The notes under the pieces are model-generated. The model was given only the letters and a program-made list of their open reading frames with translations, did not search any database and had not been told where the DNA came from. Both the position numbers and the translations under genes were made by a program. Source: Rudanella paleaurantiibacter (GTDB taxonomy: Bacteria > Bacteroidota > Bacteroidia > Cytophagales > Spirosomataceae). From it: a stretch of DNA of 64,000 nt. Position 1 is the stretch's first letter. Every line of letters begins with the position of its first letter. Shown here piece by piece: positions 24,110-33,643 of this stretch. The DNA lies in NCBI RefSeq assembly GCF_009184635.1, contig NZ_WELI01000012.1:62001-126000 (forward strand), read 5' to 3'.

Positions 24110-25144
24110 TTAGAGCTGACTGCCCATTCCGATCAGAATCGTAGACAGCACAATGAGGGCCAGTCCGGTGTACACGACTCGATACGTGGCCGGGCTGGCC
24201 CCTTTCCATTCGTTGAGGTATAAACCCCACAGGGTGCTGAACGTGATGATGAAGGCCATGTGCATAGTCCAGCCGGCATACCGGAACTCAGCGGGGAGGT
24301 ACGCATCGCCCATGCCGTAGAAGAAGAACTGAAAGTACCAGGTGGTGCCCGCTAAAATGGCCCAGAGGTAATTGTTGGCGAGGGGTTTGTCTTTGGCCAG
24401 GTAGTCGCCGAAGCTCTTGTTACGCCGGTTTAGAGCCATGCACCAGATAAAATTGGTGGTAAAGCCGCCCAGAAGCAGTACGGGGTACACAGCGTTATTC
24501 TGAAAGAGTGGGTTGGTGCCGCCTTTCAGAGCAAGCTCGGCAATGGGTTTACCAGCGGTAAGGCCAAAGTTGAAACAGGCGCTCAGAATCCCTGATACAG
24601 TGGCTACCACAATACCTTTGCGCAGGTTAAACTCGGCCACGGTGGCTTTCTGCTCCTCGGGGTTCAGCTCTTTCTCTTTCCGAACGCCCGCAATGCCGCA
24701 GATTCCGATACCAATAAGGCACACCAACACCCCCGCAAGCGTAAACTGCCCGGTACGCGTAGTGATAAGGTCGTTGAATTTACCGTCCCAAATTGGGGGA
24801 ACAAGGGTGCCAAAAGCTGAGCAGTAGCCCAGGGCTACGGCCATACCGAGCGAGATGCCCAGATACCGCATACTGAGGCCGAAGGTGAGTCCACCAATAC
24901 CCCACAATACCCCAAAAAAATACGTCCACCAAAGAGTTGACTGGTTGGCACCCGTAATGGATTCGAGTGGGTTGCTGACGGTAAGCCAGCTCATGAGCCA
25001 AGGGACTAGAATCCAGGAAGCCACTCCGCCTACAATCCAGGCACTTTCCCAGGCCCACTCGCGTACCCGGCGGAACGGAATATAAAAACTACCGGACGCG
25101 TACCCGCCCAGCGCGTGAAAAAAAACACCTAAAATGGAAGACAT
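24110..25144 (-). CDS. rhaT: L-rhamnose/proton symporter
   Basis: The 344-residue membrane protein has about ten transmembrane helices and the RhaT patterns HALGGYASGSFYIPFRRVREWAWE at the N-terminus, GGLTFGLSMRYLGISLGMAVALGYCSAFGTLVPP, and FFFYGMGDAYL near residue 270. It imports L-rhamnose across the inner membrane. ATG 25144 was preferred over the frame start at 25207 because it matches the family N-terminus. It is the last gene of the minus-strand rhamnose locus and has its own -7 box. Confidence 0.93.
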   Translation of the reverse strand: MSSILGVFFHALGGYASGSFYIPFRRVREWAWESAWIVGGVASWILVPWLMSWLTVSNPLESITGANQSTLWWTYFFGVLWGIGGLTFGLSMRYLGISLGMAVALGYCSAFGTLVPPIWDGKFNDLITTRTGQFTLAGVLVCLIGIGICGIAGVRKEKELNPEEQKATVAEFNLRKGIVVATVSGILSACFNFGLTAGKPIAELALKGGTNPLFQNNAVYPVLLLGGFTTNFIWCMALNRRNKSFGDYLAKDKPLANNYLWAILAGTTWYFQFFFYGMGDAYLPAEFRYAGWTMHMAFIITFSTLWGLYLNEWKGASPATYRVVYTGLALIVLSTILIGMGSQL

Positions 25145-25182
25145 ACGGGGTATTGGGGCTTGGTTAAGTACAGAATAATCGT

Positions 25183-25190
25183 CAAAAGTA
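25183..25190 (-). promoter_or_regulatory. -7 box for rhaT
   Basis: CAAAAGTA on the plus strand is TACTTTTG on the minus strand, an exact TAnnTTTG. The wider string TCAAAAGTATG is also found ahead of the aldolase-dehydrogenase gene at 31391-31401, so the two rhamnose promoters look alike. Confidence 0.6.
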
Positions 25191-25256
25191 TGGGGCGCCG
25201 GTCGCACTGTTCACGCCGTTTTTCCGGTCACAGCCGTTAGCTGGCCTGTAACTGGT

Positions 25257-26273
25257 TTACAGGGATCGGCGGACAATGAGCCGAAACGGGTTTTCGATAT
25301 GCTCGTGTCGGTCGCTCAGAATGAGGTCGGCGGCTGTACGGCCCATATGGGCATGATCGGTCGAAATAACGGTGATTCCGTCGAGCAGGACCTCTTTGAG
25401 CGGGCTTTCGTTGTACGACAGAATACCTACTTCTTTGCCTACCTGATACGCCGTATCCTTGGTCTTTTTAATGAGCGTGACCAAGTCTTCTTCCATCAGG
25501 TTGATATACGCGCAGTCGGGTTGTACCACCAGGTCGTTCACTTCGTGTACCACGCGCGCGTTGAACCCATAGGCATGGCAAAAGGCGTAAAATCCGTTCA
25601 GAATCCCTTTGTCGTAGTAGCTATAGGCCGGAAACAGGATGTTGAGCGTGGAGTACTTGCGGAGTAGGGGCAGGGCGTCGGTAAGGGCCTGGGTCAGGTC
25701 TTTCTCGAAATTCTGCACTACCGATCCGTATTGGCCCATAAGGCCGTCAATGGCTTTGTCGAGAACAATCAGTTTGTGTTTGGGTAACTGATTGATCAGG
25801 TCGACGGCCCGCTCGCTCTGATCCAGAAAATGCGGGATGATTACGTAATGCGTATAGCCATGTGCATGCCCAAGCAACAGGTTTTTGAACAGCCGGAAAT
25901 CGTTGTTGTAAATGAAAAAATCGATGGCCACGTCGGAGCCTAATCGCTCCACAAAGGCGTCGTAAATGATTTTTTTGTGCGGACTGAGCTTGTTGAATAG
26001 CAGAAAAATCTTCTGAGTGCGCCCAAACTTGGTGTGCTGAATATAGAATCCCTTACCCTGCACCCCACCAATCAGCTCTTTTTCTTTCAGAACCTCGTAG
26101 GCCCGCTCTACGGTGCGTTTGCTAATCTCGAAATGCGCACACATTTCGTAAATCGATGGCAGCTTGTCGCCGGGGAGAATGTCGTTCTGCTCAATGCCCT
26201 CGATAATCGAATTAACAATCTGCAGGTATTTGGGCGTGCTCGAAAAATCGTTGATTGCAATCTGGTTCAGCAT
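25257..26273 (-). CDS. GntR-type regulator with sugar-binding-like domain (probable rhamnose regulator)
   Basis: The 338-residue protein has an N-terminal GntR winged helix (about residues 10-75: PKYLQIVNSIIEGIEQNDILPGDKLPSI, FEISKRTVERAYEVLKEKELIGGVQGKGFYI). The C-terminal part (about 85-338) resembles the periplasmic-binding-protein-like ligand domain of LacI regulators, ending DLILSDRHEHIENPFRLIVRRSL. Its place between the kinase and rhaT genes suggests that it senses L-rhamnose or a derivative and controls this locus. Confidence 0.87.
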   Translation of the reverse strand: MLNQIAINDFSSTPKYLQIVNSIIEGIEQNDILPGDKLPSIYEMCAHFEISKRTVERAYEVLKEKELIGGVQGKGFYIQHTKFGRTQKIFLLFNKLSPHKKIIYDAFVERLGSDVAIDFFIYNNDFRLFKNLLLGHAHGYTHYVIIPHFLDQSERAVDLINQLPKHKLIVLDKAIDGLMGQYGSVVQNFEKDLTQALTDALPLLRKYSTLNILFPAYSYYDKGILNGFYAFCHAYGFNARVVHEVNDLVVQPDCAYINLMEEDLVTLIKKTKDTAYQVGKEVGILSYNESPLKEVLLDGITVISTDHAHMGRTAADLILSDRHEHIENPFRLIVRRSL

Positions 26274-26343
26274 ACAAAAAGTTGTCCGGCCCTCATGGCT
26301 AAATGGTCAGGAGCCGGATAAACTACTGACGTTCGATAACGCT

Positions 26344-27786
26344 TTATTTGGATTCGGGGAAATAGCGTCGGAGCGACACCAGTCCCGGCCGAACAGGTTG
26401 CGAATTCCAGTAGGCATGAATGGCCAGAGCCGCCCCCAGCGCACTTGCCTGCGGTACCGATGCGGCATAGACCGCTACATCGGGGAAGGCCGAAGCCAGT
26501 AAGTGCATGTAAATGGGGTTCTGCCCGAAGCCACCATCGACATACAGGTTCTTGAGCGCCGGCCCACCCGCTGTTTGGCCGGTAGGTAGCACCAGTGCCG
26601 TTGACACGAGCTGTTGAGCCACCAGATCAAGCATCAGTTGATGGTATGCTTCTTCGTAGGTGGCAAACAAGGCCAAATCCCGTTGCCGGAACCGGGTTTC
26701 GGCAAGTGAGGGCAACAGTTTGGGGGCTAGCAGGCCGCCTTCGCGCTCAGGCGTTGGGTCGGTGCCTGTATCAGCGTCCTGCAACTGACGGATCAGGTCG
26801 GCCCGGTACGCTACCTGTTTGTAATAACCCACCGGTACGTTGAAATGCGTAGCCAGTCGTTTCACCTGTGACTCGTGCTCGTAGCCCGCAAAGAGCCGAC
26901 TGGCTTTTACCGGTTGTCCTTTGTAGTGCATGTAGCACAGGCAGTCGTACTGTAACTCTTCGGCGGTCAGGGGCTGGTGGTTAAACGGATTCATGCTTAC
27001 GCACCAGGTACCCGTTGAAATGAGCACAAACGGCCGGTGGTCGCTACCTTCCTCAAAGCTGGCGAGGTACGGAATGAGGGCCGCTGAGCTGTCGTGCAGG
27101 CCCACGCCCACGGGTATCGACCGCTGGCCGATCTGTACCGGCTGGGCTGAGTCGGAAGGGACAAGCGGAGCCTGATACCGGTCGAGTTGTTCCTGAATCA
27201 CCCAATGGTGATACTGTTGTTGGGTAAAATCCCAGAGCAGGGTGTGGCACCCTACGCTGGTGAGGTCGGCTACTGCCCGACGACTGACCTGAAAGCTCAG
27301 AAACTGAGGCAGGTGTAGGGCATATTTGAGTTGTGCCAACCGCTCTGGATGCTCGTACTTGAGCCGGTAAAGTTGCAGGCCGGAGTTCAGGCTGTCGAGA
27401 GCGGGTGAGGCTGTTTGTACCGAAAGGGCTCCCTCGGGGCCGTAGTCGGTGTAAAACTGTTGGCGAAGATCAGCCGGGTAGGGCTTTAGGTAATTAGACA
27501 ATGGCCCGATGGGGTTGCCCTGTTCGTCGATGTTCACCAGACTGGCCCCGTACCCCGAAAAATTGATTGCCTTAATCTCGAACTGGGGTAGAGCCATGAT
27601 TTCCTCTAAAGCCTGCGCAAGCCAGGTGGTCAGCGCGTGCAGGTCCTCGCAGGGGTCGCCGTCTTCGTCGGTAATTTCGTCCATCGAAGTCGACGTTTCC
27701 CAGACGATCTGGTATTGTTCATCAAACAGAAAGACCTTTTTATTCGTCTTGCCGACGTCAAAAATGGCGATAACAGGAGTAGGCAT
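26344..27786 (-). CDS. FGGY-family sugar kinase, probable L-rhamnulokinase
   Basis: The 480-residue protein has an FGGY N-terminal phosphate loop, AIFDVGKTNKKVFLFDEQY, a central VGLHDSSAALIPYL with the likely catalytic Asp, ISTGTWCVSMNPFN, and the C-terminal YVDGGFGQNPIYMHLLASAFPDVAVYAA with SALGAALA. The context, adjacent to L-rhamnose isomerase and the rhamnulose-1-phosphate aldolase fusion, makes L-rhamnulose the probable substrate. Fuculose or another ketose cannot be excluded from sequence alone. Confidence 0.85.
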   Translation of the reverse strand: MPTPVIAIFDVGKTNKKVFLFDEQYQIVWETSTSMDEITDEDGDPCEDLHALTTWLAQALEEIMALPQFEIKAINFSGYGASLVNIDEQGNPIGPLSNYLKPYPADLRQQFYTDYGPEGALSVQTASPALDSLNSGLQLYRLKYEHPERLAQLKYALHLPQFLSFQVSRRAVADLTSVGCHTLLWDFTQQQYHHWVIQEQLDRYQAPLVPSDSAQPVQIGQRSIPVGVGLHDSSAALIPYLASFEEGSDHRPFVLISTGTWCVSMNPFNHQPLTAEELQYDCLCYMHYKGQPVKASRLFAGYEHESQVKRLATHFNVPVGYYKQVAYRADLIRQLQDADTGTDPTPEREGGLLAPKLLPSLAETRFRQRDLALFATYEEAYHQLMLDLVAQQLVSTALVLPTGQTAGGPALKNLYVDGGFGQNPIYMHLLASAFPDVAVYAASVPQASALGAALAIHAYWNSQPVRPGLVSLRRYFPESK

Positions 27787-27801
27787 CGGAATAAAGATGA
27801 G

Positions 27802-29091
27802 TTAGAGACCAGTGGCAACGGTTTTGGCGCCACGTTCCCGAATCAGGCTGTCGCGTACGTTGAGTTGCCGGAACAGGGCCAGTGGATCGAGGGCGCCCCC
27901 GGCCCGCCGACGGGCTTCGGCCACGAGCGGGCGCACATCGGACCGGAACACATCCTGCAACAGCTCCTGCGCCTGCACTACATCATTGGCTTCGCGGGCT
28001 TCTTCGAGGGCCACCCGGTCAACGAGCAGCGCCTGGGCGTAGGCAATCTGGATGGCTTCGACGCTCTGCAACAGGTCTTCGAGGGGGTCTTTCACATTGT
28101 GGCTGGCATCGATCATCCAACCCAGATCCGTGGCATGGTTCATACCGTGGGCATCCATTCCATCGACCAGCTCGTTGAAAATCAGAAATAGCTGGTACGG
28201 TTTGATACTGCCGGCGGTCAGGTCGTCGTCGCCGTATTTAGAGTCATTGAAGTGGAAACCACCCAGTTTGCCTTCCTGCAACAGAATCGCCACAATCTGC
28301 TCAATGTTGGCATTGGGCAGGTGGTGGCCCAGGTCGACAAGGGTATACGCTTTGGGGCCGAGCTTGCTGGCGTACAGGAAGCTACTGCCCCAGTCGCCCA
28401 CGGTCATCGAATAAAAATTGGGTTCAAACGCCTTGTACTCGACAAACATTTTCCAGCGGGCCGTGTCGCTATCGGGTGGGAGGGCGGCATAAATTTCGTG
28501 CAGACTTTCGAGCGTGCGCTCAAAGGCTTTGCGGAAATTAAGCTGCCCCGGAAAGCAGGAGCCGTCGGAAAGCCAAACCGTAAGGGCTTGTGAGCCGAGG
28601 GCTTCACCGTGCCGGATTACCTCAATGTTGTGGTCGATGGCCTGTTGCCGCACCGCTTTGTCAACGTGTTGCAGGGAGCCAAATTTGTAGCTCAGCGGTT
28701 GATCTGATTGATCCTGAAACGTATTGGAGTTAACCGCGTCGAAAGCCAGACCGTGACTCCCGGCCTGTTGCCGAATGGCCGCCACATCCTTGGGAATATC
28801 CCACGGAATATGCAGTGAAATAGCCCCACTGCTGCGGTTTAGGGCGTGCAACAGACCCACATCATCAATTTTTTCTTCCAGACTGCGGGGCTCTCCGCCC
28901 CCCGAAAACCGCCCGAACCGGGTGCCGCCCGTACCGAGTGCCCAACTGGGAATGGCAATCTGGAAATCAATTAGCTTCTGAATCACAAACTCGGCTTTCT
29001 CGACCTCATTGGCCCAGTAAGAAAGCTTGCTCCGGTGCGAATCGGACCGGAGCTGATTGTGGTCGGCAATGTATTGAGGGTTTAGGAGCAT
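27802..29091 (-). CDS. rhaI: L-rhamnose isomerase (RhaI/Pseudomonas stutzeri type)
   Basis: The 429-residue TIM-barrel enzyme converts L-rhamnose to L-rhamnulose. The P. stutzeri-type pattern is visible: AIPSWALGTGGTRFGRF near residue 50, SLHIPWDIPKD, KMFVEYKAFEPNFYSMTVGDWGSS (about 220-243) with metal-ligand Glu, LVDLGHHLPNANIEQIVAILL, and GFHFNDSKYGDDDLTAG. ATG 29091 (MLLNPQYIADHNQ) was chosen over the frame start at 29124. It is followed 15 bases on by the kinase gene, and a terminator hairpin lies just upstream of it. Confidence 0.93.
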   Translation of the reverse strand: MLLNPQYIADHNQLRSDSHRSKLSYWANEVEKAEFVIQKLIDFQIAIPSWALGTGGTRFGRFSGGGEPRSLEEKIDDVGLLHALNRSSGAISLHIPWDIPKDVAAIRQQAGSHGLAFDAVNSNTFQDQSDQPLSYKFGSLQHVDKAVRQQAIDHNIEVIRHGEALGSQALTVWLSDGSCFPGQLNFRKAFERTLESLHEIYAALPPDSDTARWKMFVEYKAFEPNFYSMTVGDWGSSFLYASKLGPKAYTLVDLGHHLPNANIEQIVAILLQEGKLGGFHFNDSKYGDDDLTAGSIKPYQLFLIFNELVDGMDAHGMNHATDLGWMIDASHNVKDPLEDLLQSVEAIQIAYAQALLVDRVALEEAREANDVVQAQELLQDVFRSDVRPLVAEARRRAGGALDPLALFRQLNVRDSLIRERGAKTVATGL

Positions 29092-29121
29092 ACGGTTAAC
29101 GGGATTGGAACACGAAGTAAG

Positions 29122-29165
29122 CAAAAAAGGAACAAGGGACTGATGGGGCAGCTTTCCTTGTTCCT
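29122..29165 (-). terminator. Intrinsic terminator between the aldolase fusion and rhaI
   Basis: On the minus strand AGGAACAAGG (29156-29165) pairs with CCTTGTTCCT (29128-29137) and a run of T's follows. It would limit read-through from the aldolase-dehydrogenase gene into rhaI. Confidence 0.85.
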
Positions 29166-29199
29166 CTTCAATGGGTTACAATACGTCTGATTGAATAGT

Positions 29200-31335
29200 T
29201 TACCGAACAAAAGCCATGGCTACCCCGCCGTCGACGTTCAGCACGTTGCCGGTCGATTTGTCGAGCAGGCCACCTACGTAGGCGAAGCAGGCATTGGCAA
29301 TGTCGTCGGGCAGAATGACCTCATTGAGCAGGGTGCGCTTGGCGTAGTAAGCGGGTAGCTCTTCTACGCTGACCCCGTAGGCTTTAGCGCGGCCCTCGGC
29401 CCACTCGCCCGCCCAGATTTTGGAGTCGGCGATAACGGCATCGGGGTTCACTACATTGACCCGAATCCGGTCTTTGCCGAGTTCGGCGGCATTCAGGCGG
29501 CTCAGGTGCATTTGCGCGGCTTTGGCTGACCCGTATCCGGCGTTGTTCGGCCCTGATACGAGGGCATTTTTGCTCACAATATTGAGCACGTCGCCACCGA
29601 GGTTCTGCTTACGCATGATGGCTACGCCGTACTGCGTGACCAGGAATTGCCCTTTTACCAGCACATCGTACAGCAGATCCCAGTCTTTTTCGGTATGCTC
29701 TTCGATGGGCTTTGAAATAGACAGACCCGCGCAATTAACCACAATGTCGACTCCGCCAAACGCCAGAGCGGCTTTCTCAAATGCTTTCTGGATGGCATCG
29801 GCGCTGGTTACGTCGAGCAGGGCCGTGGTATGGGTGTCGCGGCCGTACTGCGCTTTGAACTCCGCATCGGCGCTGCTCAGGCGGTCGGCGTCCATGTCGT
29901 TGATAATCACACAGGCCCCCTCGTTGGCAAACTTCCGGGCAATGGCCTTGCCAATACCACCGGCGCTGCCCGTGACGAGTGCAATTTTGCCCGACAGCGG
30001 TTTGGGCTTCGGCATCCGCTGAAGCTTGGCTTCTTCGAGCAGCCAGTATTCAATATCGAATGCTTCCTGACGGGGCAATGAGGTGTATTCCGACACAGCC
30101 TCGGCGCCCTTCATCACGTTGATGGCGTTGATGTAAAACTCGGCCGCTACTCGTGCCGTTTGCTTGTCTTTGGCAAACGTAAACATACCCACGCCCGGCC
30201 ACAGAATTACCACCGGGTTGGGGTCGCGCATGGCGGGGCTGTTGGGGTGCTTGCAGCTTTCGTAGTACTCGGCATACATGGCGCGGTAGGCTGCAAAAGC
30301 CGGTTCGAGGCCTGCCTTGATTGCCCCGCTGTCGCTCAGGTCAATATCGGCGGGGAGGTCGAGTACGAGCGGGCTGATTTTGGTGCGCAGGAAGTGGTCG
30401 GGGCAAGAGGTGCCCAACGGAGCGAGCCGGTCGAGGTCGGCAGAGTTGGTGAACTCCAGCACGCGCTCATCGTCGGTAAAATGACCGATCATGCGGGTAT
30501 GACCCGAGCAGAGGCCGCGTAAAACGGGGGCCAGCGCGGCTGCCTGGGCGGTGCGGTTCTCGGCGGGTAAGCTCTGCCGGATGGCCCCGCCAAACACAGG
30601 CCGGTTTTTACCGAAATTATCTTCCAGGTATTCGGCGCAACGCTCAATGACCTCGAGCGTGTTTACGTAGCTTTCGTAAGCCGTATCGCCCCAGGTAAAC
30701 AACCCGTGCGATCCGAGCATGATGCCCCGGATACCCGGATTGTCGGCAAGGCACTGCTCCAGTTGCAGGCCCAGGTCGAAGCCCGGCCGCTGCCAGTCGA
30801 CCCAGCCGATTTGTCCATTGAACAGCTCCTGCGTAATGCGCTTACCGTCTTTAGCGGCAGCGATTGCGATAGCTGCGTCGGGGTGTAAGTGATCGACATG
30901 CTTGAACGGCAGAAAGGCGTGCAGGGGCGTATCAATCGAGGGGGCTTTGGAGTTGAGGTCGTAGATGCAGTAGTTGAACAGTTCAACCATTTCATCTTCA
31001 AATGCCAGCCCGCGGTACCGCTTTTTGAGGGCATGGAGCCGGTTGAGGTACAGAGCCGCCAGCCCGCTTTTCTTGAGCGTACCAATATCGCCCCCGGAGC
31101 CTTTCACCCACATGACTTCGGTTGGATCACCGGTGAGTGGGTCAGGCGACGTCACTTTGCACGACGTATTGCCCCCGCCGTAGTTGGTCAGCCGGAGGTC
31201 GGCCCCGAGCAGATTGGATCGGTAAATAAGAAGCCCTACTTCATCGCCTTCCAGCGCGGCAGCTTTGGCATCGTCCCAAAGGTAGCTCACGTGTTTGAAC
31301 GATGAGGGTTGATAGGTGTTGGCTTGGGTAAGCAT
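29200..31335 (-). CDS. Bifunctional rhamnulose-1-phosphate aldolase / short-chain dehydrogenase
   Basis: The 711-residue fusion has a class II aldolase domain (about residues 1-425), with MLGSHGLFTWGDTAYESYVNTLE and LHPDAAIAIAAAKDG, followed by an SDR domain (about 430-711). The SDR has the NAD loop VTGSAGGIGKAIA, an NCAGLSI segment, and Y-x3-K in NAGYGSAKAAQMH. The first domain cleaves L-rhamnulose 1-phosphate to dihydroxyacetone phosphate and L-lactaldehyde; the second probably oxidises lactaldehyde to lactate. It is the first gene of the locus in the direction of transcription. Confidence 0.92.
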   Translation of the reverse strand: MLTQANTYQPSSFKHVSYLWDDAKAAALEGDEVGLLIYRSNLLGADLRLTNYGGGNTSCKVTSPDPLTGDPTEVMWVKGSGGDIGTLKKSGLAALYLNRLHALKKRYRGLAFEDEMVELFNYCIYDLNSKAPSIDTPLHAFLPFKHVDHLHPDAAIAIAAAKDGKRITQELFNGQIGWVDWQRPGFDLGLQLEQCLADNPGIRGIMLGSHGLFTWGDTAYESYVNTLEVIERCAEYLEDNFGKNRPVFGGAIRQSLPAENRTAQAAALAPVLRGLCSGHTRMIGHFTDDERVLEFTNSADLDRLAPLGTSCPDHFLRTKISPLVLDLPADIDLSDSGAIKAGLEPAFAAYRAMYAEYYESCKHPNSPAMRDPNPVVILWPGVGMFTFAKDKQTARVAAEFYINAINVMKGAEAVSEYTSLPRQEAFDIEYWLLEEAKLQRMPKPKPLSGKIALVTGSAGGIGKAIARKFANEGACVIINDMDADRLSSADAEFKAQYGRDTHTTALLDVTSADAIQKAFEKAALAFGGVDIVVNCAGLSISKPIEEHTEKDWDLLYDVLVKGQFLVTQYGVAIMRKQNLGGDVLNIVSKNALVSGPNNAGYGSAKAAQMHLSRLNAAELGKDRIRVNVVNPDAVIADSKIWAGEWAEGRAKAYGVSVEELPAYYAKRTLLNEVILPDDIANACFAYVGGLLDKSTGNVLNVDGGVAMAFVR

Positions 31336-31391
31336 ACTGGTACGAGTCGAGTCAGAGACGGATTAGAAGGACGTATAACGGTCCGGTATAT

Positions 31392-31399
31392 CAAAAGTA
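31392..31399 (-). promoter_or_regulatory. -7 box for the rhamnose locus
   Basis: CAAAAGTA on the plus strand is TACTTTTG on the minus strand, an exact TAnnTTTG match, 57 bases before the aldolase-dehydrogenase ATG. The surrounding string TCAAAAGTATG is shared with the rhaT promoter. Confidence 0.6.
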
Positions 31400-31459
31400 T
31401 GTCGACAGTAAAGCAAAACTTTCACCTACTTTCCTCGGTATTGCCGAAAGAAAAATGAC

Positions 31460-31502
31460 AAAAAATAGGGGAGAAGGTCTGGTTTATCCGCCCTTCTCCC
31501 CC
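31460..31502 (-). terminator. Intrinsic terminator after the nucleoside transporter gene
   Basis: On the minus strand GGGGAGAAGG (31492-31501) pairs with CCTTCTCCCC (31468-31477), and TATTTTTTG follows. It insulates the rhamnose locus from the upstream transporter gene. Confidence 0.88.
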
Positions 31503-31529
31503 GTATGTCTACTGTTGACGTTCGTCTAT

Positions 31530-32771
31530 CTATAGCAAAAGTCCGGCCAATGTTGCCGACATATAACTCGCCAACGTGCCGCAAATCAGGGCTTTAAAGC
31601 CGAGTCGGGCCAGGTCGCTCCGGCGGTTGGGGGCCAATTCACTGATACCACCCACCTGAATAGCAATGGATGAAAAATTGGCAAACCCACAGAGGGCAAA
31701 GCTCACGATAGCCACCGTTTTAGGGTCGAGGGTGCCCTTTACCTTCACCAGGTCAAGGTACGCGACAAACTCATTGACTACCATCTTGGTACCCATCAGG
31801 GCGCCGGCCGCCTGCACATCTTTGGTCGGAACGCCCATAGCCCAGGCGAACACCGAAAACAGGCCGCCCAACAGGTAGTTAAGGCTCAGCTCCGATGTGC
31901 CGAAGATGTAAAACCCAATGCGGAACAGGATGCTGTCGAGCAGGGCAATCAGGGCAATGAAGCCAATGAGCATGGCTACCACGTTGAAGCCCACTTTGAG
32001 GCCCTCGCTGGCCCCGGCGGCAATAGCGTCGAGCAGGTTAGCGTGGCTTTTCTTGATGTCGAGCTTTACCGTTCCCTGCGTTTCTGAAACCTCGGTCTCG
32101 GGAAATACAATTTTGCTGATGACCAGTGCGCCCGGAGCTGCCATGATACTGGCTGCCAGCAGGTAGGGGGCCGGTACACCCAATGATACATATACGGCCA
32201 GTACCCCGCCCGCAATACAGGCAAAGCTACCCGACATAGAAGCCAGCAGCTCGGAGTTGGTCATATTTTTGAGATAGGGCTTCACCATGATCTGCGCTTC
32301 TACCTGCCCCACAAACGTACTGGCAACGTTGGAGAGGGCTTCGGCCCCGCTCACACCCATCAGCCATTTCATGCCACGGGCCATCACGGCTACTACGCGC
32401 TGCATGATGCCCAAGTGGTAAAGAATGTTGACGAGCACCGCCACAAAAATGATGGTCGGGATGATCGAGAAAAAGAAGATGAAGTTATTGCCCGGCCCGA
32501 ACGCCTTACTCAGTACGTCGGGCTTAACCAGGGGCGAAAACACAAACTCAGCCCCTTTGCCTGCCTTGCCCAGCAGCCGCTCGACATAGTACCCAATGGT
32601 CTGGAAAATTTGCTGCCCAAGCTCGGTTTTAAGGACAAACACAGCCAGCCCAAACTGAAGGGCCAACCCAACGCCAACGGTTCGGTAATTGATGGCTTTA
32701 CGATTGTTCGACATTGCGTAGGCAATGCCCAAAATAAGGACTATCCCGATTAGCCCGGTAAAACGCTCCAT
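31530..32771 (-). CDS. Concentrative nucleoside transporter (NupC/CNT family)
   Basis: The 413-residue polytopic membrane protein imports nucleosides with H+ or Na+. CNT signatures are GSAFVFSPL-like ...GKGAEFVFSPLV near residue 72, LGIMQRVVAVMARGMKWLMGVSGAEALSNVASTFVGQVEAQI (residues about 118-160), MSGSFACIAGGVLAVYVS, and NEFVAYLDL with FALCGFANFSSIAIQVGG near the C-terminus. Substrate range and coupling ion are not deducible. It is a single-gene unit with its own terminator. Confidence 0.93.
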   Translation of the reverse strand: MERFTGLIGIVLILGIAYAMSNNRKAINYRTVGVGLALQFGLAVFVLKTELGQQIFQTIGYYVERLLGKAGKGAEFVFSPLVKPDVLSKAFGPGNNFIFFFSIIPTIIFVAVLVNILYHLGIMQRVVAVMARGMKWLMGVSGAEALSNVASTFVGQVEAQIMVKPYLKNMTNSELLASMSGSFACIAGGVLAVYVSLGVPAPYLLAASIMAAPGALVISKIVFPETEVSETQGTVKLDIKKSHANLLDAIAAGASEGLKVGFNVVAMLIGFIALIALLDSILFRIGFYIFGTSELSLNYLLGGLFSVFAWAMGVPTKDVQAAGALMGTKMVVNEFVAYLDLVKVKGTLDPKTVAIVSFALCGFANFSSIAIQVGGISELAPNRRSDLARLGFKALICGTLASYMSATLAGLLL

Positions 32772-32809
32772 GCGGTGAATCTCTGATTACGGTTTGGCTC
32801 GAAAGCCCG

Positions 32810-32817
32810 CGAAGATA
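32810..32817 (-). promoter_or_regulatory. Variant -7 box for the nucleoside transporter
   Basis: CGAAGATA on the plus strand is TATCTTCG on the minus strand, one base off TAnnTTTG, 39 bases before the ATG. The same variant occurs at 22767 and 44951. Confidence 0.35.
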
Positions 32818-32862
32818 CAGCTTGAACCCGACTAATGCACTACCTGCGTAGGGTAACCTGAC

Positions 32863-33561
32863 TCACAGCAGATTTAGCCGGTTCATCAACTCAGCTTTGT
32901 TGGCCCGGCTGATTGGAATAACCTTGTTGGCCACTACCAGCGTATTCTCTTCGATATCGACAATTTTGTCGAGATGGACGATATACGACCGGTGTACCCG
33001 CATAAATTGCGTACCCAGTTTTTCTTCCAGATACTTCATGGTTGCGTAGACAATGTGGGTTTGGGTTGCCGTAAAAATTTTTACATAGTCGCCGGTATTT
33101 TCAATGTACGAGATGACGTCGAAGGGCAGGCGAATGTAGCGCCCGTCGGTTTTGATGTAAATTTCCTGTCGCTCCGGCCCTGCCGTTGGGTTGGCTTTGG
33201 CCCGGGCGGCCAGATCAAGCACTTTCTCGACGGCCAGATTGAAGCGTGGCAGTGTGACAGGCTTTTTTACGTAGTCGGTCACCTGATACTGAAAGGCATC
33301 GTAGGCGTACTCGGTCTTGCTCGTTGTGAGAATCACGTACGGGGTCGACGAGAGCTTCTCCAGCAGATCGAAGCCGGAGAGGCCGGGCATTTCAACATCG
33401 AGCCAGATAAGGTCGACGGATTGTTCGGCCAGAAAATCGAGTGCCTTGCGGGCGTTATCGAACGTAGCCAATACCTCCAGAGACTGATGCTGTTCGCAAA
33501 ATCGGTGCAGCGATTTTCGGGACATCAGTTCGTCTTCAACAATAATACAAGTAAGAGACAT
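32863..33561 (-). CDS. LytTR-family response regulator
   Basis: The 232-residue protein has a receiver domain (about residues 3-120) with the phospho-acceptor Asp55 in DLIWLDVEMPGLSG, acidic residues ED at 9-10, and Lys in VKKPVTL. A LytTR DNA-binding domain follows (about 133-232): EIYIKTDGRYIRLPFDVISYIENTGDYVKIFT and FMRVHRSYIVHL. It lies 82 bases after a hybrid kinase that ends in an HPt domain, and is the probable end point of that phosphorelay. Confidence 0.93.
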   Translation of the reverse strand: MSLTCIIVEDELMSRKSLHRFCEQHQSLEVLATFDNARKALDFLAEQSVDLIWLDVEMPGLSGFDLLEKLSSTPYVILTTSKTEYAYDAFQYQVTDYVKKPVTLPRFNLAVEKVLDLAARAKANPTAGPERQEIYIKTDGRYIRLPFDVISYIENTGDYVKIFTATQTHIVYATMKYLEEKLGTQFMRVHRSYIVHLDKIVDIEENTLVVANKVIPISRANKAELMNRLNLL

Positions 33562-33643
33562 ACGTACTCAAATCGGATTAAATGGCGGATGTGTAGATGT
33601 CGTGTGATGCGTGATAAATACCTCTTGTTCCTCGCTCAACTAT

